Part shown: piece after piece, positions 1-8,075 of the stretch
Layout: each line of letters starts with the position of its first letter
How positions within the stretch are numbered: position 1 is the first letter of the stretch
NCBI GenBank assembly: GCA_900755095.1
Contig: CAAEFE010000137.1
Location: 1 to 64,000 of the forward strand
DNA: 64,000 nucleotides
Origin: an uncultured Bacteroides sp.
Lineage (GTDB): Bacteria; Bacteroidota; Bacteroidia; Bacteroidales; Bacteroidaceae
Reading direction: 5' to 3'
The notes under the pieces: generated by a model
What the model was told of the DNA's origin: nothing
Database searches by the model: none
Seen by the model: the letters and a program-made list of their open reading frames with translations, nothing else
Made by a program: the position numbers and the translations under genes

Positions 1-131
1 AAGAATAACAAAAGTAAACCTATTTAGATATTAAAGTATATTGAGTAAACTAATTCAGTTATAACAAACGAAGTTGTCAACTAAAACCAGTACACATCAA
101 TGGTATATAGTTTCCTATGATTTCTTTTAAT

Positions 132-229
132 GGAAACTGTCGTTTCCCGGCGAGGGAACGGCCGTTCCTTTTAATGGAAACGACCGTTCCTTTTAAAGGG
201 AACTGGCGTTTCCTCCGAGGAAACTAACG
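132..229. repeat. Cluster of short imperfect palindromes (GGAAC-N-GTTCC type)
   Basis: Four short inverted repeats and a half copy lie head to tail: 132-147, 155-168 (GGAACGGCCGTTCC, a perfect palindrome), 176-190, 199-213, and a half site at 219-229. They share the pattern GGAA(A)C, a few bases, then GTTTCC or GTTCC, and are joined by T/A-rich or CCGAG spacers. The cluster lies just downstream of the uvrC stop codon. It could form hairpins in the 3' end of the transcript or be an intergenic repeat family; the window alone cannot decide. The rest of 1-301 shows no gene. Confidence 0.7.
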
Positions 230-301
230 CTTGCCCCATATGATACTGATACTTGATTTATATGGACTAACAATTTAGCGTATAGCCACATAGAAGTGAG
301 C

Positions 302-2131
302 CTATTCGTTGCTTAACCCTTTTTTTACAGTCTGAGCCTTCACTTCTCCTATGACCTTTGCGATTTCTTCAAGGGATGCCTCTTTGATTCGTTTTACGCT
401 TTTAAACTCCTTCAATAGGGCTGTTTTTGTCTTTTCTCCAATCCCTTTAATGCTATCCAGAGCCGATGCGACCTGTCGCTTGCTGCGCTTGTCGCGGTGG
501 AAAGTAATCGCAAAACGGTGTACTTCATCCTGAATCTGCGTCAGCAGACGGAATAAAGAACTTTGTTGTTTGATCCCAATCGTCTGTGCGGGAAACCCGA
601 AAAGTAGCTCTGACGTGCGATGCTTATTATCCTTAGCCAAACCGGCAATCGGAATATTCAGATGCAGTTCATCCTCGATTACTTCTCTGACGACTTCCAT
701 TTGTCCTTTACCACCATCGGTAATAATCAGGTCGGGAAGGGGAGAATTTTCTTCAATGGCGCGCTGATAACGTCGTCTGACCACCTCTTTCATGGAAGCG
801 TAATCATCCGGTCCCACGACCGTCTTAATATTGTATTTACGGTAATCTTTCTTCGATGGTTTCGCCTTTTTGAATACTACGCAGGCAGCTACGGCATCCG
901 ATCCTTGTATATTCGAGTTATCGAAACATTCAATCTGCAAAGGTGGCTTGTCTAAATGCAGTTCGTTTTGTATTTCTTTCAGCAGACGCATACTGCGCTG
1001 CTCCGGGTTCAGTTTCTCGGCTTGTTTCAATCGGTCGGCCTTATATTGCTTCACATTTAGGATAGAAAGATCGAGCAGTTTTTTCTTATCTCCCCTTTGA
1101 GGAACGGTGAAAACGACATTATTCAACTCCAGATCAAGTTCGAAAGGAACAATAATCTCCCGTGAATGGCTCTTGTAGCGCTCCCGCATTTCAATAATGC
1201 CTAGCGTCAGTAACTCTTCTTTCGATTCATTTAGCTTCTTCTTGTACTCAAAGGTGAATGCCTGATTGATGGCGCCATTGGTGATGTGCAGATAGTTGAC
1301 GAAAGCCGAATTTGAATCGTCTTCTTCGATGGAAAAGACGTCGATATTGTGCAGGACAGAACTTACTACCTCCGATTTAGACCGGTAATTCTCTATCAGC
1401 AGATACTTCTCCTTAATCTTCTGAGCCTCTTCAAACTTCATTTCATTGGCCAGTTCCTGCATCTTTTCTACCAGCATACGGCTAATATCCTGCGTATTTC
1501 CTTTCAAAATCTCTTTGATTTCATCGATGTTCTTCAGATAATCCTCGTGCGATTGCAGTCCAACGCATGGTCCGGCGCACTTCTTGATGTGATACTCCAG
1601 ACAAACCTTGAACTTTCCCGCCCGTATGTTCTCCGGAGAAAGGTTCAGATTGCAGGTACGCAACGGGTATAGATGCTTGATCAGGTCGAGCACCGCATAC
1701 ATCGAAGGAAGGTGGCTGTAGGGACCATAATAAGAAGAACCGTTTTTGATAATCTTTCGAGTCCTGAAAATGCGTGGAAAGTATTCATTCTGCACGCAGA
1801 TGGAAGGGTAGGTCTTGTCGTCCTTCAGCAATACATTGTAGCGGGGCTTATATTTCTTGATCAGATTGTTTTCCAGCAATAATGCATCTTCTTCGGTGTT
1901 AACAACGATGTAACGGATATCGGCAATCTTGCTGACCAATACTCGTGTCTTGCCGGGTTCATGCTCTTTGCTGAAGTAAGAATATACCCTTTTTTTTAGG
2001 TTTTTAGCCTTTCCAACGTATATAATAGTCCCTTCTGTGTTCAGATACTGATAGACTCCCGGCTTTTCGGGCAGGTTGGCTACAATACCTCTCAGATATT
2101 CATTCGTTTTGGCTTCCGGTTCTGTATTCAT
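302..2131 (-). CDS. uvrC: Excinuclease ABC subunit C (UvrC)
   Basis: UvrC makes both incisions around DNA lesions after UvrA/UvrB have located them (nucleotide excision repair, cytoplasm). Visible in order: an N-terminal GIY-YIG nuclease (KPGVYQYL ... IIYVGKAKNLKKRV, about residues 15-95), a UVR helix pair that binds UvrB (FEEAQKIKEKY), the RNase H-like C-terminal nuclease (IECFDNSNIQGSDAVA) and a terminal helix-hairpin-helix segment (IKGIGEKTKTALL). The open frame extends 20 codons upstream, but I chose the ATG at 2131 (MNTEPEAK): it gives 609 residues, the usual family size, and the extra residues have no family character. It lies downstream of apt in the same direction, probably one transcription unit with mnmG and apt. 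Confidence 0.96.
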   Translation of the reverse strand: MNTEPEAKTNEYLRGIVANLPEKPGVYQYLNTEGTIIYVGKAKNLKKRVYSYFSKEHEPGKTRVLVSKIADIRYIVVNTEEDALLLENNLIKKYKPRYNVLLKDDKTYPSICVQNEYFPRIFRTRKIIKNGSSYYGPYSHLPSMYAVLDLIKHLYPLRTCNLNLSPENIRAGKFKVCLEYHIKKCAGPCVGLQSHEDYLKNIDEIKEILKGNTQDISRMLVEKMQELANEMKFEEAQKIKEKYLLIENYRSKSEVVSSVLHNIDVFSIEEDDSNSAFVNYLHITNGAINQAFTFEYKKKLNESKEELLTLGIIEMRERYKSHSREIIVPFELDLELNNVVFTVPQRGDKKKLLDLSILNVKQYKADRLKQAEKLNPEQRSMRLLKEIQNELHLDKPPLQIECFDNSNIQGSDAVAACVVFKKAKPSKKDYRKYNIKTVVGPDDYASMKEVVRRRYQRAIEENSPLPDLIITDGGKGQMEVVREVIEDELHLNIPIAGLAKDNKHRTSELLFGFPAQTIGIKQQSSLFRLLTQIQDEVHRFAITFHRDKRSKRQVASALDSIKGIGEKTKTALLKEFKSVKRIKEASLEEIAKVIGEVKAQTVKKGLSNE

Positions 2132-2206
2132 AATCGTTATAGATGAAATAGCGGGAAATAAAAAAGGGCGTAGATTCTCTACGCCCTGCAAATATAAGCA
2201 ATTTGT

Positions 2207-2731
2207 TTATAAAGTCAATACGGATTCTACTTCTACGTCATCTCCGAATACGGATTTGCCATTCAGGTCTTTCAATTCGATAATGAAGTTTACATATACC
2301 TTTTTAGGCTTCAGTTTCTTCACCAGTTCGCAGGCTGCTTTCATAGTTCCTCCCGTTGCCAGCAGGTCGTCGTGTAGTAAAACTACGTCGTTTTCATCGA
2401 GTGCGTCCTTATGAATCTGCACAGTGTCCGTGCCATATTCTTTGTCGTAGCTTTCTTCGATCACCTCTGCGGGAAGTTTGCCCGGCTTGCGGATAGGAAT
2501 AAAACCTGCGTTCAGTCGGGTAGCTAGGATAGGCCCCATGATGAATCCTCTGGATTCTATACCTACTACTTTGGTGATACCTTTATCCTTGTACATTTCG
2601 AACATGATGTTCGATAATTCTTGCAAGCACCAAGGGTCTTTAAACAGGGTGGTGACATCGTAGAAAAGGATTCCGGGGATCGGAAAATCAGGAATTTCCC
2701 GGATGCTTTTAATTAGCGTTTCTTTGCTCAT
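2207..2731 (-). CDS. apt: Adenine phosphoribosyltransferase
   Basis: Converts adenine and PRPP to AMP and pyrophosphate (purine salvage, cytoplasm). The 174-residue protein has the class I PRTase fold signature: the PRPP loop VVLLHDDLLATGGTM near residues 118-132, the N-terminal hood region IPDFPIPGILFYDVTTL, and GIESRGFIMGP near residue 60, all typical of Apt. Two ATGs lie two codons apart (2737 and 2731); the second (MSKETL) is taken because it matches the common N-terminus. It lies between mnmG and uvrC on the minus strand, about 75 bases from each, so co-transcription is likely. Confidence 0.95.
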   Translation of the reverse strand: MSKETLIKSIREIPDFPIPGILFYDVTTLFKDPWCLQELSNIMFEMYKDKGITKVVGIESRGFIMGPILATRLNAGFIPIRKPGKLPAEVIEESYDKEYGTDTVQIHKDALDENDVVLLHDDLLATGGTMKAACELVKKLKPKKVYVNFIIELKDLNGKSVFGDDVEVESVLTL

Positions 2732-2764
2732 AATCATTGGTTTATCTCGTTTCTTTAAATGATT

Positions 2765-2780
2765 TGTTTCACGTGAAACG
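2765..2780. promoter_or_regulatory. parS-like centromere site (ParB-binding palindrome)
   Basis: TGTTTCACGTGAAACG at 2765-2780 contains the perfect 14-base palindrome GTTTCACGTGAAAC. It matches the broadly conserved bacterial parS consensus TGTTNCACGTGAAACA at 15 of 16 positions. It sits in the short spacer between the mnmG stop and the apt start. ParB nucleates on such sites for origin segregation. No parA or parB gene is in this window, so the function is inferred from the motif alone. Confidence 0.75.
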
Positions 2781-2787
2781 TTGCCGC

Positions 2788-4675
2788 TTATCGGCCGGAA
2801 AGTACCAGCAATACGTTGATGTCGCTTGGTGATACTCCCGGAATCCGGCTCGCTTGAGCAATCGTTTCCGGATCAATCTTCACTAGCTTCTGACGAGCTT
2901 CCGTAGATAGCGACTGGATGGAAGCATAATCAAATTTGCCTTTGATCTTGATGCTTTCCAGGCGTGCCAGCTTTTCTGCTATCATTCGCTCTCTGTCAAT
3001 ATAGCCTTGATACTTGATCAGTATTTCTGCCGCTTCCAGAATCTCTTCTTTACGGTCGGAGTCTGCAGTGGTTGCTTTTTCTAATTCTCTTTGGAAGGCG
3101 GGGACATGTTCCGCGATATTCTCAATCGTGATTTGCGGACGATTGAGAATTTCGATCAGCTTACAGCCTTGACGAAGGGGAGTTGTTCCCAACTTTTCGA
3201 GGGCATCATTAATTAATGCCGGTTTCATCGAATAGTTCTTTGCGAAATTTACTATCTGCTCTAATGCCTCCTTCTTGGTCTTCATTAATTGGTAGCGATC
3301 CTCCCTTGCCAGTCCGAGGTGATATGCTCTTTCGGTCAGTCTCATGTCGGCGTCGTCCATGCGGAGAAGAATACGGTATTCGGCACGTGAAGTAAACATA
3401 CGGTATGGTTCGTCTACTCCTTTGGTCACCAGGTCGTCTATCAATACACCGATATATGCTTCGTCGCGAGCCAGTGTGAAGGCTTCACCACCGTGACAGT
3501 TGATGTGTGCGTTGATTCCGGCGATCAGTCCTTGTCCTCCCGCTTCTTCGTAACCGGTTGTTCCGTTCACTTGCCCGGCTAAGAACAGGTTTTTGATAAT
3601 CTTCGATTCCAGCGAATGTTTTAATTGGGTGGGGTCGAAGTAATCGTACTCAATCGCATATCCGGGACGATAGATGACGATATCCTTGAATGCCGGTACT
3701 TTTTTCAGCGCGGCGATCTGAATATCCATCGGAAGAGAAGAAGAAAATCCGTTCAGGTATAATTCCTGTGTTGTTTCACCTTCGGGTTCGAGGAACAGTT
3801 GGTGCTGCTCTTTGTCGGGGAAGGTGACAATCTTGGTTTCGATGCTGGGGCAATAGCGCGGACCGATACTTTGAATCTGTCCGTTGAACAGGGGAGAATC
3901 CGGCAGCCCTTCGCGCAGAATCCGGTGCACTTCTTCGTTGGTATAGCAGGTCCAGCATTGCAGTTGCTTCAAATGGCGCGTACTGGTATTCATGAATGAG
4001 AACTTGTGGAAGTCGCATTCTCCGTCTTGTGTATCCATCAAATCGAAGTGGATGCTGCGTGCGTCGATTCGTACCGGTGTGCCGGTCTTCATCCTTCCGT
4101 AGGCAATGCCATGTCGGGCGATGGATTCTGTCAGCTGGTAAGATGCGGGTTCTGCCATTCTTCCGCCGGGCAATTGGTGGCGGCCTACGTGCATGAGTCC
4201 GTTCAAGAATGTTCCTGCGGTCAGTACGATACATTTCGCTTTGAATGTGACACCCCAAAGAGTGACGAGTCCGACTACTTCACCGTTTTCAACGAGCAAT
4301 TCACAGACGGTATCCTGCCAGATATGAAGGTTGGGAGTATTTTCCAGTTTCTCACGCCATGACCAGATAAACTTGGCACGGTCGCATTGAGCGCGGGGAC
4401 TCCACATGGCGGGACCTTTCGAGCGGTTCAGGATTCGGAACTGGATAGCAGTTTCATCCGTCACCAATCCCATCTGTCCGCCCAGTGCGTCTATTTCGCG
4501 TACTATTTGTCCTTTGGCGATTCCTCCTACTGCCGGATTGCAACTCATCTGTCCGATCTTGTTCATGTCCATTGTGATCAGACAAGTTTTGGAACCTAAA
4601 TTCGCAGCGGCGGGCGGCCCCTTTCCAACCAGCATGTCCGGCACCAATTACAATTACATCGTACTTAAAATCCAT
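2788..4675 (-). CDS. mnmG: tRNA uridine-5-carboxymethylaminomethyl modification enzyme MnmG (GidA), apparent frameshift near N-terminus
   Basis: MnmG, with MnmE, installs the carboxymethylaminomethyl group at wobble U34 of certain tRNAs, using FAD and a folate donor. The start ATG at 4675 gives MDFKYDVIVIGAGHAG, the expected FAD-binding N-terminus. The frame is then lost within about 4612-4630, and the remainder (AANLGSKTCLITMDMNK, CNPAVGG, GGQGLIAGINAH, C-terminal helical domain) continues in the neighbouring frame to 2788. One extra base accounts for the shift; removing it gives 628 residues, the usual length. The damaged stretch would also read W-K-G where homologs usually have C-E-A, so the conserved Glu of the dinucleotide-binding motif is lost. 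This may be a sequencing error in a GC-rich run or a real lesion. A start inside the second frame would lack the FAD motif. Confidence 0.9.
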
Positions 4676-4701
4676 TCTACCTTATTTATTATCAAACGCT
4701 G

Positions 4702-4709
4702 CAAAGTTA
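4702..4709 (-). promoter_or_regulatory. Bacteroides-type -7 box upstream of mnmG
   Basis: On the minus strand this reads TAACTTTG followed by C, matching the Bacteroides primary sigma -7 consensus TAnnTTTG. It lies about 27 bases before the mnmG ATG at 4675. No clear TTG is seen at -33. It is the likely promoter of the mnmG-apt-uvrC unit. Confidence 0.55.
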
Positions 4710-5089
4710 CGGAAAAGTTGCGAGAGTTGTATCTTCTGCCGGTTTTTGCTTCCGAAATTTCGAGGAGGAGGCGGGGCGGGCGCAAAAAAACGCCGTAATT
4801 TTGGATTGGAAATATGCAAGATGTAACGTTTTTGGCTTCTTTTCTTTTGTGTTAAGGCTTCGATTCCTTTCAAAAAGAGATGTAAATGCTCTTTTTCGAC
4901 ATTCTAGGCTTACTTTTTGTCACTTGAAAAAGTGCGCGGCCGTGTGATGAAATAGAAGACGAACGGAGCGTTTGGACAGAATTTGTATCAAATCAACATT
5001 CGGATGTATGTTTTATACCCAACCTCCACTCTTTCTCTTGACATAAATCAAAAAAATAAGGTAAAACATGTTTTTTAGCATAAGAATTC
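4710..5089. other. Intergenic region without recognisable gene
   Basis: I see no convincing coding frame here. A minus-strand frame of 63 codons overlaps the mnmG promoter and has no family character. A GC-rich purine stretch near 4760-4790 stands out in an otherwise AT-rich region. A weak CACTT-GAAA-AAGTG hairpin lies near 4920. Confidence 0.5.
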
Positions 5090-5119
5090 TTGTTGTTTTC
5101 CAAAACACCTCTACCTTTG
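5090..5119 (+). promoter_or_regulatory. Strong match to the Bacteroides housekeeping promoter
   Basis: The -7 box TACCTTTGC at 5112-5120 fits TAnnTTTG exactly. A TTGTTG at 5090-5095 lies at the right distance for the -33 TTG (19 bases between TTG and TA). The predicted transcription start is near 5125. No open reading frame follows before a hairpin at 5301-5328, so it appears to drive a short noncoding transcript or a long leader of the sigma gene at 5507. Confidence 0.6.
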
Positions 5120-5149
5120 CAGTGTAGTTATGAAACTACTAAGATTTTT

Positions 5150-5258
5150 AGGTATTAGAAAAAGGTAATAACAAAAGAGTAGTATTAGTTTATAAAATTA
5201 AGGTATTAGATTTTAAGATTAGTTTTTAGGAAAAAGATTGTTTTGATTAGGTATTAGA
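5150..5258 (+). repeat. Three direct copies of AGGTATTAGA
   Basis: Exact 10-mers lie at 5150-5159, 5201-5210 and 5249-5258, with spacings of 51 and 48 bases. The first and third are followed by an A run. They lie inside the candidate small RNA. Confidence 0.8.
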
Positions 5259-5300
5259 AAAAAGTAGTTTTCAGGTAACAGGTAAATTGAGATGCAGAAA

Positions 5301-5328
5301 AAAGAATCCCATTTATGGGGGATTCTTT
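5301..5328 (+). terminator. Hairpin ending the candidate small RNA
   Basis: AAAGAATCCC (5301-5310) pairs perfectly with GGGATTCTTT (5319-5328) around an 8-base loop. A T-run (CTCTTTTTTTATTTTA) follows about 20 bases later. It could terminate or protect the upstream transcript; the gap to the T-run makes it less than canonical. Confidence 0.5.
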
Positions 5329-5421
5329 AGGTGGGGCGGAGTTATTCGCTCTTTTTTTATTTTATGCCCCTTTATTCTATTTTTTTATATGAGGGGTGAA
5401 CTTACATACTGAAAAAACAGA

Positions 5422-5429
5422 TATATTTG
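5422..5429 (+). promoter_or_regulatory. -7 box upstream of the first ECF sigma gene
   Basis: TATATTTG fits TAnnTTTG, about 78 bases before the ATG at 5507. There is no good TTG at -33, so this is a moderate call. Confidence 0.4.
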
Positions 5430-5506
5430 TAAGTCATATCTATTATAACCAGTTTTTGCAGTAATTTGAAGAGAGTCTTTTATTGTTTGATTAATCTTGT
5501 TGCCGT

Positions 5507-6079
5507 ATGAGCGATAAAGATGATTTGATAGTAGCAGGTGTCAACCAGAAAGATAAGGGAATCTGGAGGGACTTTTATAATCGCTATTATGCGGCCTTGT
5601 GCTCATATGTCGAGAAAATCCTGTTCCTCACCGATGCCGTAGAAGATCTGGTTCAGGAGGTGTTTATATCCGTGTGGGAAGGTAAGCGTACTTTTTCCGA
5701 CTCCCGTGAGCTGACTAATTATCTTTATCGTGCCTGCTATAATAATGCACTGTTGTATATCCGCAACCATCAGATTCATGATTCTATATTGAATGGCTTG
5801 CCTCAGGAAGAAGATTTTGAAGACGAGGAAATGCTGTATGCTTTGACTGTGAAAGAAGAAGCTATCCGACAACTTTATTTCTATATCGAGGAGCTTCCTG
5901 CCGAACAACGCCGTATCATCCTGCTGAGAATTGAAGGACATTCGTGGGACGAAATCGCATCCCGGCTGGGAGTTAGCATCAATACGGTTAAAACTCAGAA
6001 AAGCCGTAGCTATAAATTCTTACGCGAGAAGCTGGCAAATTCCAGTTATTCTGTACTTCTTACTCTTATCTTTTATTAA
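5507..6079 (+). CDS. ECF RNA polymerase sigma-70 factor (Bacteroides expansion family)
   Basis: An alternative sigma factor of 190 residues. Region 2 is visible at about residues 20-90 (FYNRYYAALCSYVEKIL, EDLVQEVFISVWEG, YLYRACYNNALLYIRNH). Region 4 is at about 130-180, with a helix-turn-helix (AEQRRIILLRIEGHSWDEIASRLGVSINTVK, read in two pieces). Bacteroides carries many such factors paired with FecR-type anti-sigma proteins and SusC/SusD operons. The partner here is the FecR gene about 760 bases downstream. It probably directs RNA polymerase to the promoter before that fecR gene. The C-terminus ends in a hydrophobic tail (YSVLLTLIFY), a feature also seen in the second sigma factor of the window. 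Confidence 0.92.
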   Translation: MSDKDDLIVAGVNQKDKGIWRDFYNRYYAALCSYVEKILFLTDAVEDLVQEVFISVWEGKRTFSDSRELTNYLYRACYNNALLYIRNHQIHDSILNGLPQEEDFEDEEMLYALTVKEEAIRQLYFYIEELPAEQRRIILLRIEGHSWDEIASRLGVSINTVKTQKSRSYKFLREKLANSSYSVLLTLIFY

Positions 6080-6250
6080 AAACCGGGCTGTGCATCCTTG
6101 CTTTTGTGGGGGTGAAGTGACTGTGATGTGGCTTATTTAAGTGGATGAGCCGGTATGTTTAACAGGTAAACAAAGCTTGGTTAGCATTTTTAGTAAGCTA
6201 TATGTGTTCGTTCCATGTCTGTAAACCATTCGGATTACGTACGTGAGTCC

Positions 6251-6284
6251 ATGGGATCATGTCCGCAGAGCGATGGGACCATGT
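6251..6284 (+). repeat. Direct repeat ATGGGAYCATGT
   Basis: ATGGGATCATGT at 6251-6262 and ATGGGACCATGT at 6273-6284 differ by one base and begin 22 bases apart, about two helical turns. Each copy is partly self-complementary (ATGG...CCAT or CATGGGATCATG). Confidence 0.6.
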
Positions 6285-6411
6285 ATGTGAAATGAAGTCT
6301 TGTCGGTGTCTTATTACATTGGTCCGGCATTGGGAATAGATTAATAAAGCAGGCATTTATGGTTAAATCAAGGACCTTTTTATGAAGTACAGCGCGTCAT
6401 TCTTTTAGTAG

Positions 6412-6515
6412 AAAGTGACGATAAAATTTGAAATATTTTTGTTATCACTCTGTCGTCACTGCTTCTCGTCACTTTTATCGCATTGTATATCAATGAGCTA
6501 AGTCCGAAAGTGACG
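6412..6515. repeat. Clustered AAAGTGACG motifs in both orientations
   Basis: AAAGTGACG occurs at 6412-6420 and 6507-6515. Its reverse complement CGTCACTTT occurs at 6467-6475, and a shorter CGTCACT at 6454-6460. Three full 9-mers in 104 bases are unlikely by chance. They lie upstream of the fecR-SusC-SusD operon, so an operator function is plausible but unproven. Confidence 0.6.
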
Positions 6516-6767
6516 GATGATGATGAAATATGAGTTTCAAACTCCTTGATAAAAGCTAAAAAATACATCATTTTAATAGCGGTAACGAAAAAAAACAAAT
6601 ATTTTTTAAGATGCCTAATTGTCATTTATTGATGGCTGAATTTTGATTCCGAAAAGGGAATGATTTGTTAAATACGTCATTTTTGTTGCTGAATAATGTC
6701 ATAATGATAGTTTTTCGTTCTTTTCTGTTTTCGTACGGAGAGTATCTCATAAAAAATAATCATCTTT

Positions 6768-6800
6768 TTGTCACCCATTTATGGACGTTATGTATAATTA
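6768..6800 (+). promoter_or_regulatory. Putative ECF sigma promoter before the first fecR
   Basis: TTGTCACCCATTT at 6768-6780 resembles CTGTCCCCCATTT located just upstream of the second fecR gene (21547-21559). The shared position suggests a -35-like element used by the cognate ECF factors. If so, transcription starts around 6800-6810, so the frame opening at 6781 cannot be the true start and the ATG at 6844 is favoured. Confidence 0.4.
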
Positions 6801-6843
6801 TAGTAAAGCAAAGATAAAATCCTCATTAGAAATAGATAAAATT

Positions 6844-8052
6844 ATGAAAAAGTTAGAAAACACATATCAAGATGCCTCTTTGATAAAAAAGGCTCTTTTG
6901 GGAGATGCAAGCGACAAAGAGCAGCAGGTGTTGGAACAACGTTTATCTATGCATCCGGAACTGAAAGCCGTGTATGAGAAATTGCAGGATAGTGAGGAAT
7001 TAAAAGATGCTTTTAATAAGTATAAAGAATATTCATCGGAAAAGGCTTACGAGCATTTCCTTCAACAAATTCAACAAAAAGAGAACTCGTCCGGTGGAAA
7101 GATCCACCGTATTCGGACATGGTGGTATGCTGCCGCAGCGATGGTAGTACTGGGAGTAGGAATTTCTTTTTATGCAGTGAATCATTATCAGGCAGTGGAG
7201 GAGTCCCAAGCACGTATCGCGCAAATCAAGCCGGGTAGCAAACAGGCAGTGCTGACTTTGCCCGATGGAAGCACTATTGATGTACAAAAGAAAGATATAA
7301 ATGTAATAGTAGACGGTGTCCAGGTGAAATACAATAAAGGGGTGCTGTCATATCGACCGACCGTTACAACACAACAACACGAAGAAGAAAACGTCGATGA
7401 AAGTCCGGTGAAGTCAAATGAACTGGTTATACCACGGGGAGGAGAGAATACTGTCCTTCTTGCTGATGGAACCACTGTTCATTTGAATGCCGGTTCTAAA
7501 TTGCTTTATCCGGTCCGTTTTGTCGGAAAGCGCAGAATTGTGACACTGGAAGGTGAAGCCTATTTTGATGTGAGAAAGGATGAGGAACATCCGTTTGTGG
7601 TCCGGACTCGTTTCGGAGAAGTAACGGTACTTGGTACGGCATTTAATATCAATGCTTATAATGATGCGGATGCATGCTATACCACTCTTGTATATGGGAA
7701 AGTAAATTTCTCGACACCCGATCAGAATACTATTACGCTGGCGCCGGGTGAACAGGCAGTCGTCTCTTCCCGTGGCATTGAAAAGCGGGCGGTGGATGTT
7801 AATGAATATATCGGCTGGGCACAAGGTGTATATGTTTTCAACAACAAACGGCTGGGCGATATCATGAAAACCTTCGAGCGCTGGTATGATGTTCATGTCT
7901 ATTATGAGAAGGAGTCTCTGCGCGACCTGACTTATAGTGGTGACTTGCAGCGATATGGCACGATCAATACTTTCTTGAATGCATTAGAACTAACCGGCGA
8001 TATCTACTATAGAATAAACGGAAGAAATATATTGATATATGAGAATGAGTAA
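6844..8052 (+). CDS. FecR-family anti-sigma factor
   Basis: An inner-membrane anti-sigma regulator that holds the ECF factor and receives a signal from the outer-membrane SusC-like receptor. The N-terminal cytoplasmic part (DASLIKKALLGDASDKEQQV) is the sigma-binding region. One membrane helix lies near residues 92-111 (WYAAAAMVVLGVGISFYAV). The periplasmic FecR domain includes VIPRGGENTVLLADGTTVHLNAGSK and LEGEAYFDVRKDEEHPFVVRT (each read in pieces), followed by a C-terminal DUF4974-like domain (GDIMKTFERWYDVHVYYE). The frame is open from 6781, but the ATG at 6844 (MKKLENTYQD) is preferred because the earlier one overlaps the putative promoter. The gene precedes the STN-SusC gene by about 23 bases. 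Confidence 0.9.
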   Translation: MKKLENTYQDASLIKKALLGDASDKEQQVLEQRLSMHPELKAVYEKLQDSEELKDAFNKYKEYSSEKAYEHFLQQIQQKENSSGGKIHRIRTWWYAAAAMVVLGVGISFYAVNHYQAVEESQARIAQIKPGSKQAVLTLPDGSTIDVQKKDINVIVDGVQVKYNKGVLSYRPTVTTQQHEEENVDESPVKSNELVIPRGGENTVLLADGTTVHLNAGSKLLYPVRFVGKRRIVTLEGEAYFDVRKDEEHPFVVRTRFGEVTVLGTAFNINAYNDADACYTTLVYGKVNFSTPDQNTITLAPGEQAVVSSRGIEKRAVDVNEYIGWAQGVYVFNNKRLGDIMKTFERWYDVHVYYEKESLRDLTYSGDLQRYGTINTFLNALELTGDIYYRINGRNILIYENE

Positions 8053-8075
8053 TATTGAGTTTTGATTTAAAAATT

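Larger units (their letters stand above)
5125..5330 (+). ncRNA. Candidate small RNA or leader with AGGTATTAGA repeats
   Basis: The stretch runs from the predicted start of a consensus promoter to a 10-bp perfect hairpin, about 205 bases, with no plausible protein frame. It is purine- and U-rich and contains three exact copies of AGGTATTAGA plus several related fragments (AGTATTAG, AGGTAAT, TTTTTAGGAAAAA). It does not look like tRNA, tmRNA, SRP RNA or RNase P RNA. It could be a trans-acting RNA with repeated unpaired binding motifs, or a 5' leader. It is inferred from promoter plus hairpin only. Confidence 0.35.
6080..6767. other. Long intergenic region between sigma and fecR, with short repeats
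   Basis: About 690 bases without a convincing gene; one minus-strand 81-codon frame has no family features. It holds a near-exact 12-base direct repeat (6251-6284) and a cluster of AAAGTGACG motifs in both orientations (6412-6515), which may be regulator-binding sites. Confidence 0.6.

Noticed and set aside
3776..4258. 160-codon minus-strand frame inside mnmG
   Set aside because: Out-of-frame shadow of mnmG; Arg/Pro-rich translation and no family character.
4682..4873. Minus-strand 63-codon frame upstream of mnmG
   Set aside because: It overlaps the mnmG promoter, has low-complexity Pro/Arg content and no family features.
6180..6250. Possible terminator just after the first sigma gene
   Set aside because: No stable stem followed by a T-run could be found between 6080 and 6250.
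6380..6625. Minus-strand 81-codon frame between sigma and fecR
   Set aside because: No recognisable motif and composition like translated intergenic DNA; it covers the AAAGTGACG cluster instead.
6781..6843. N-terminal extension of the first FecR
   Set aside because: It lies on the putative ECF promoter and adds 21 residues without family features.
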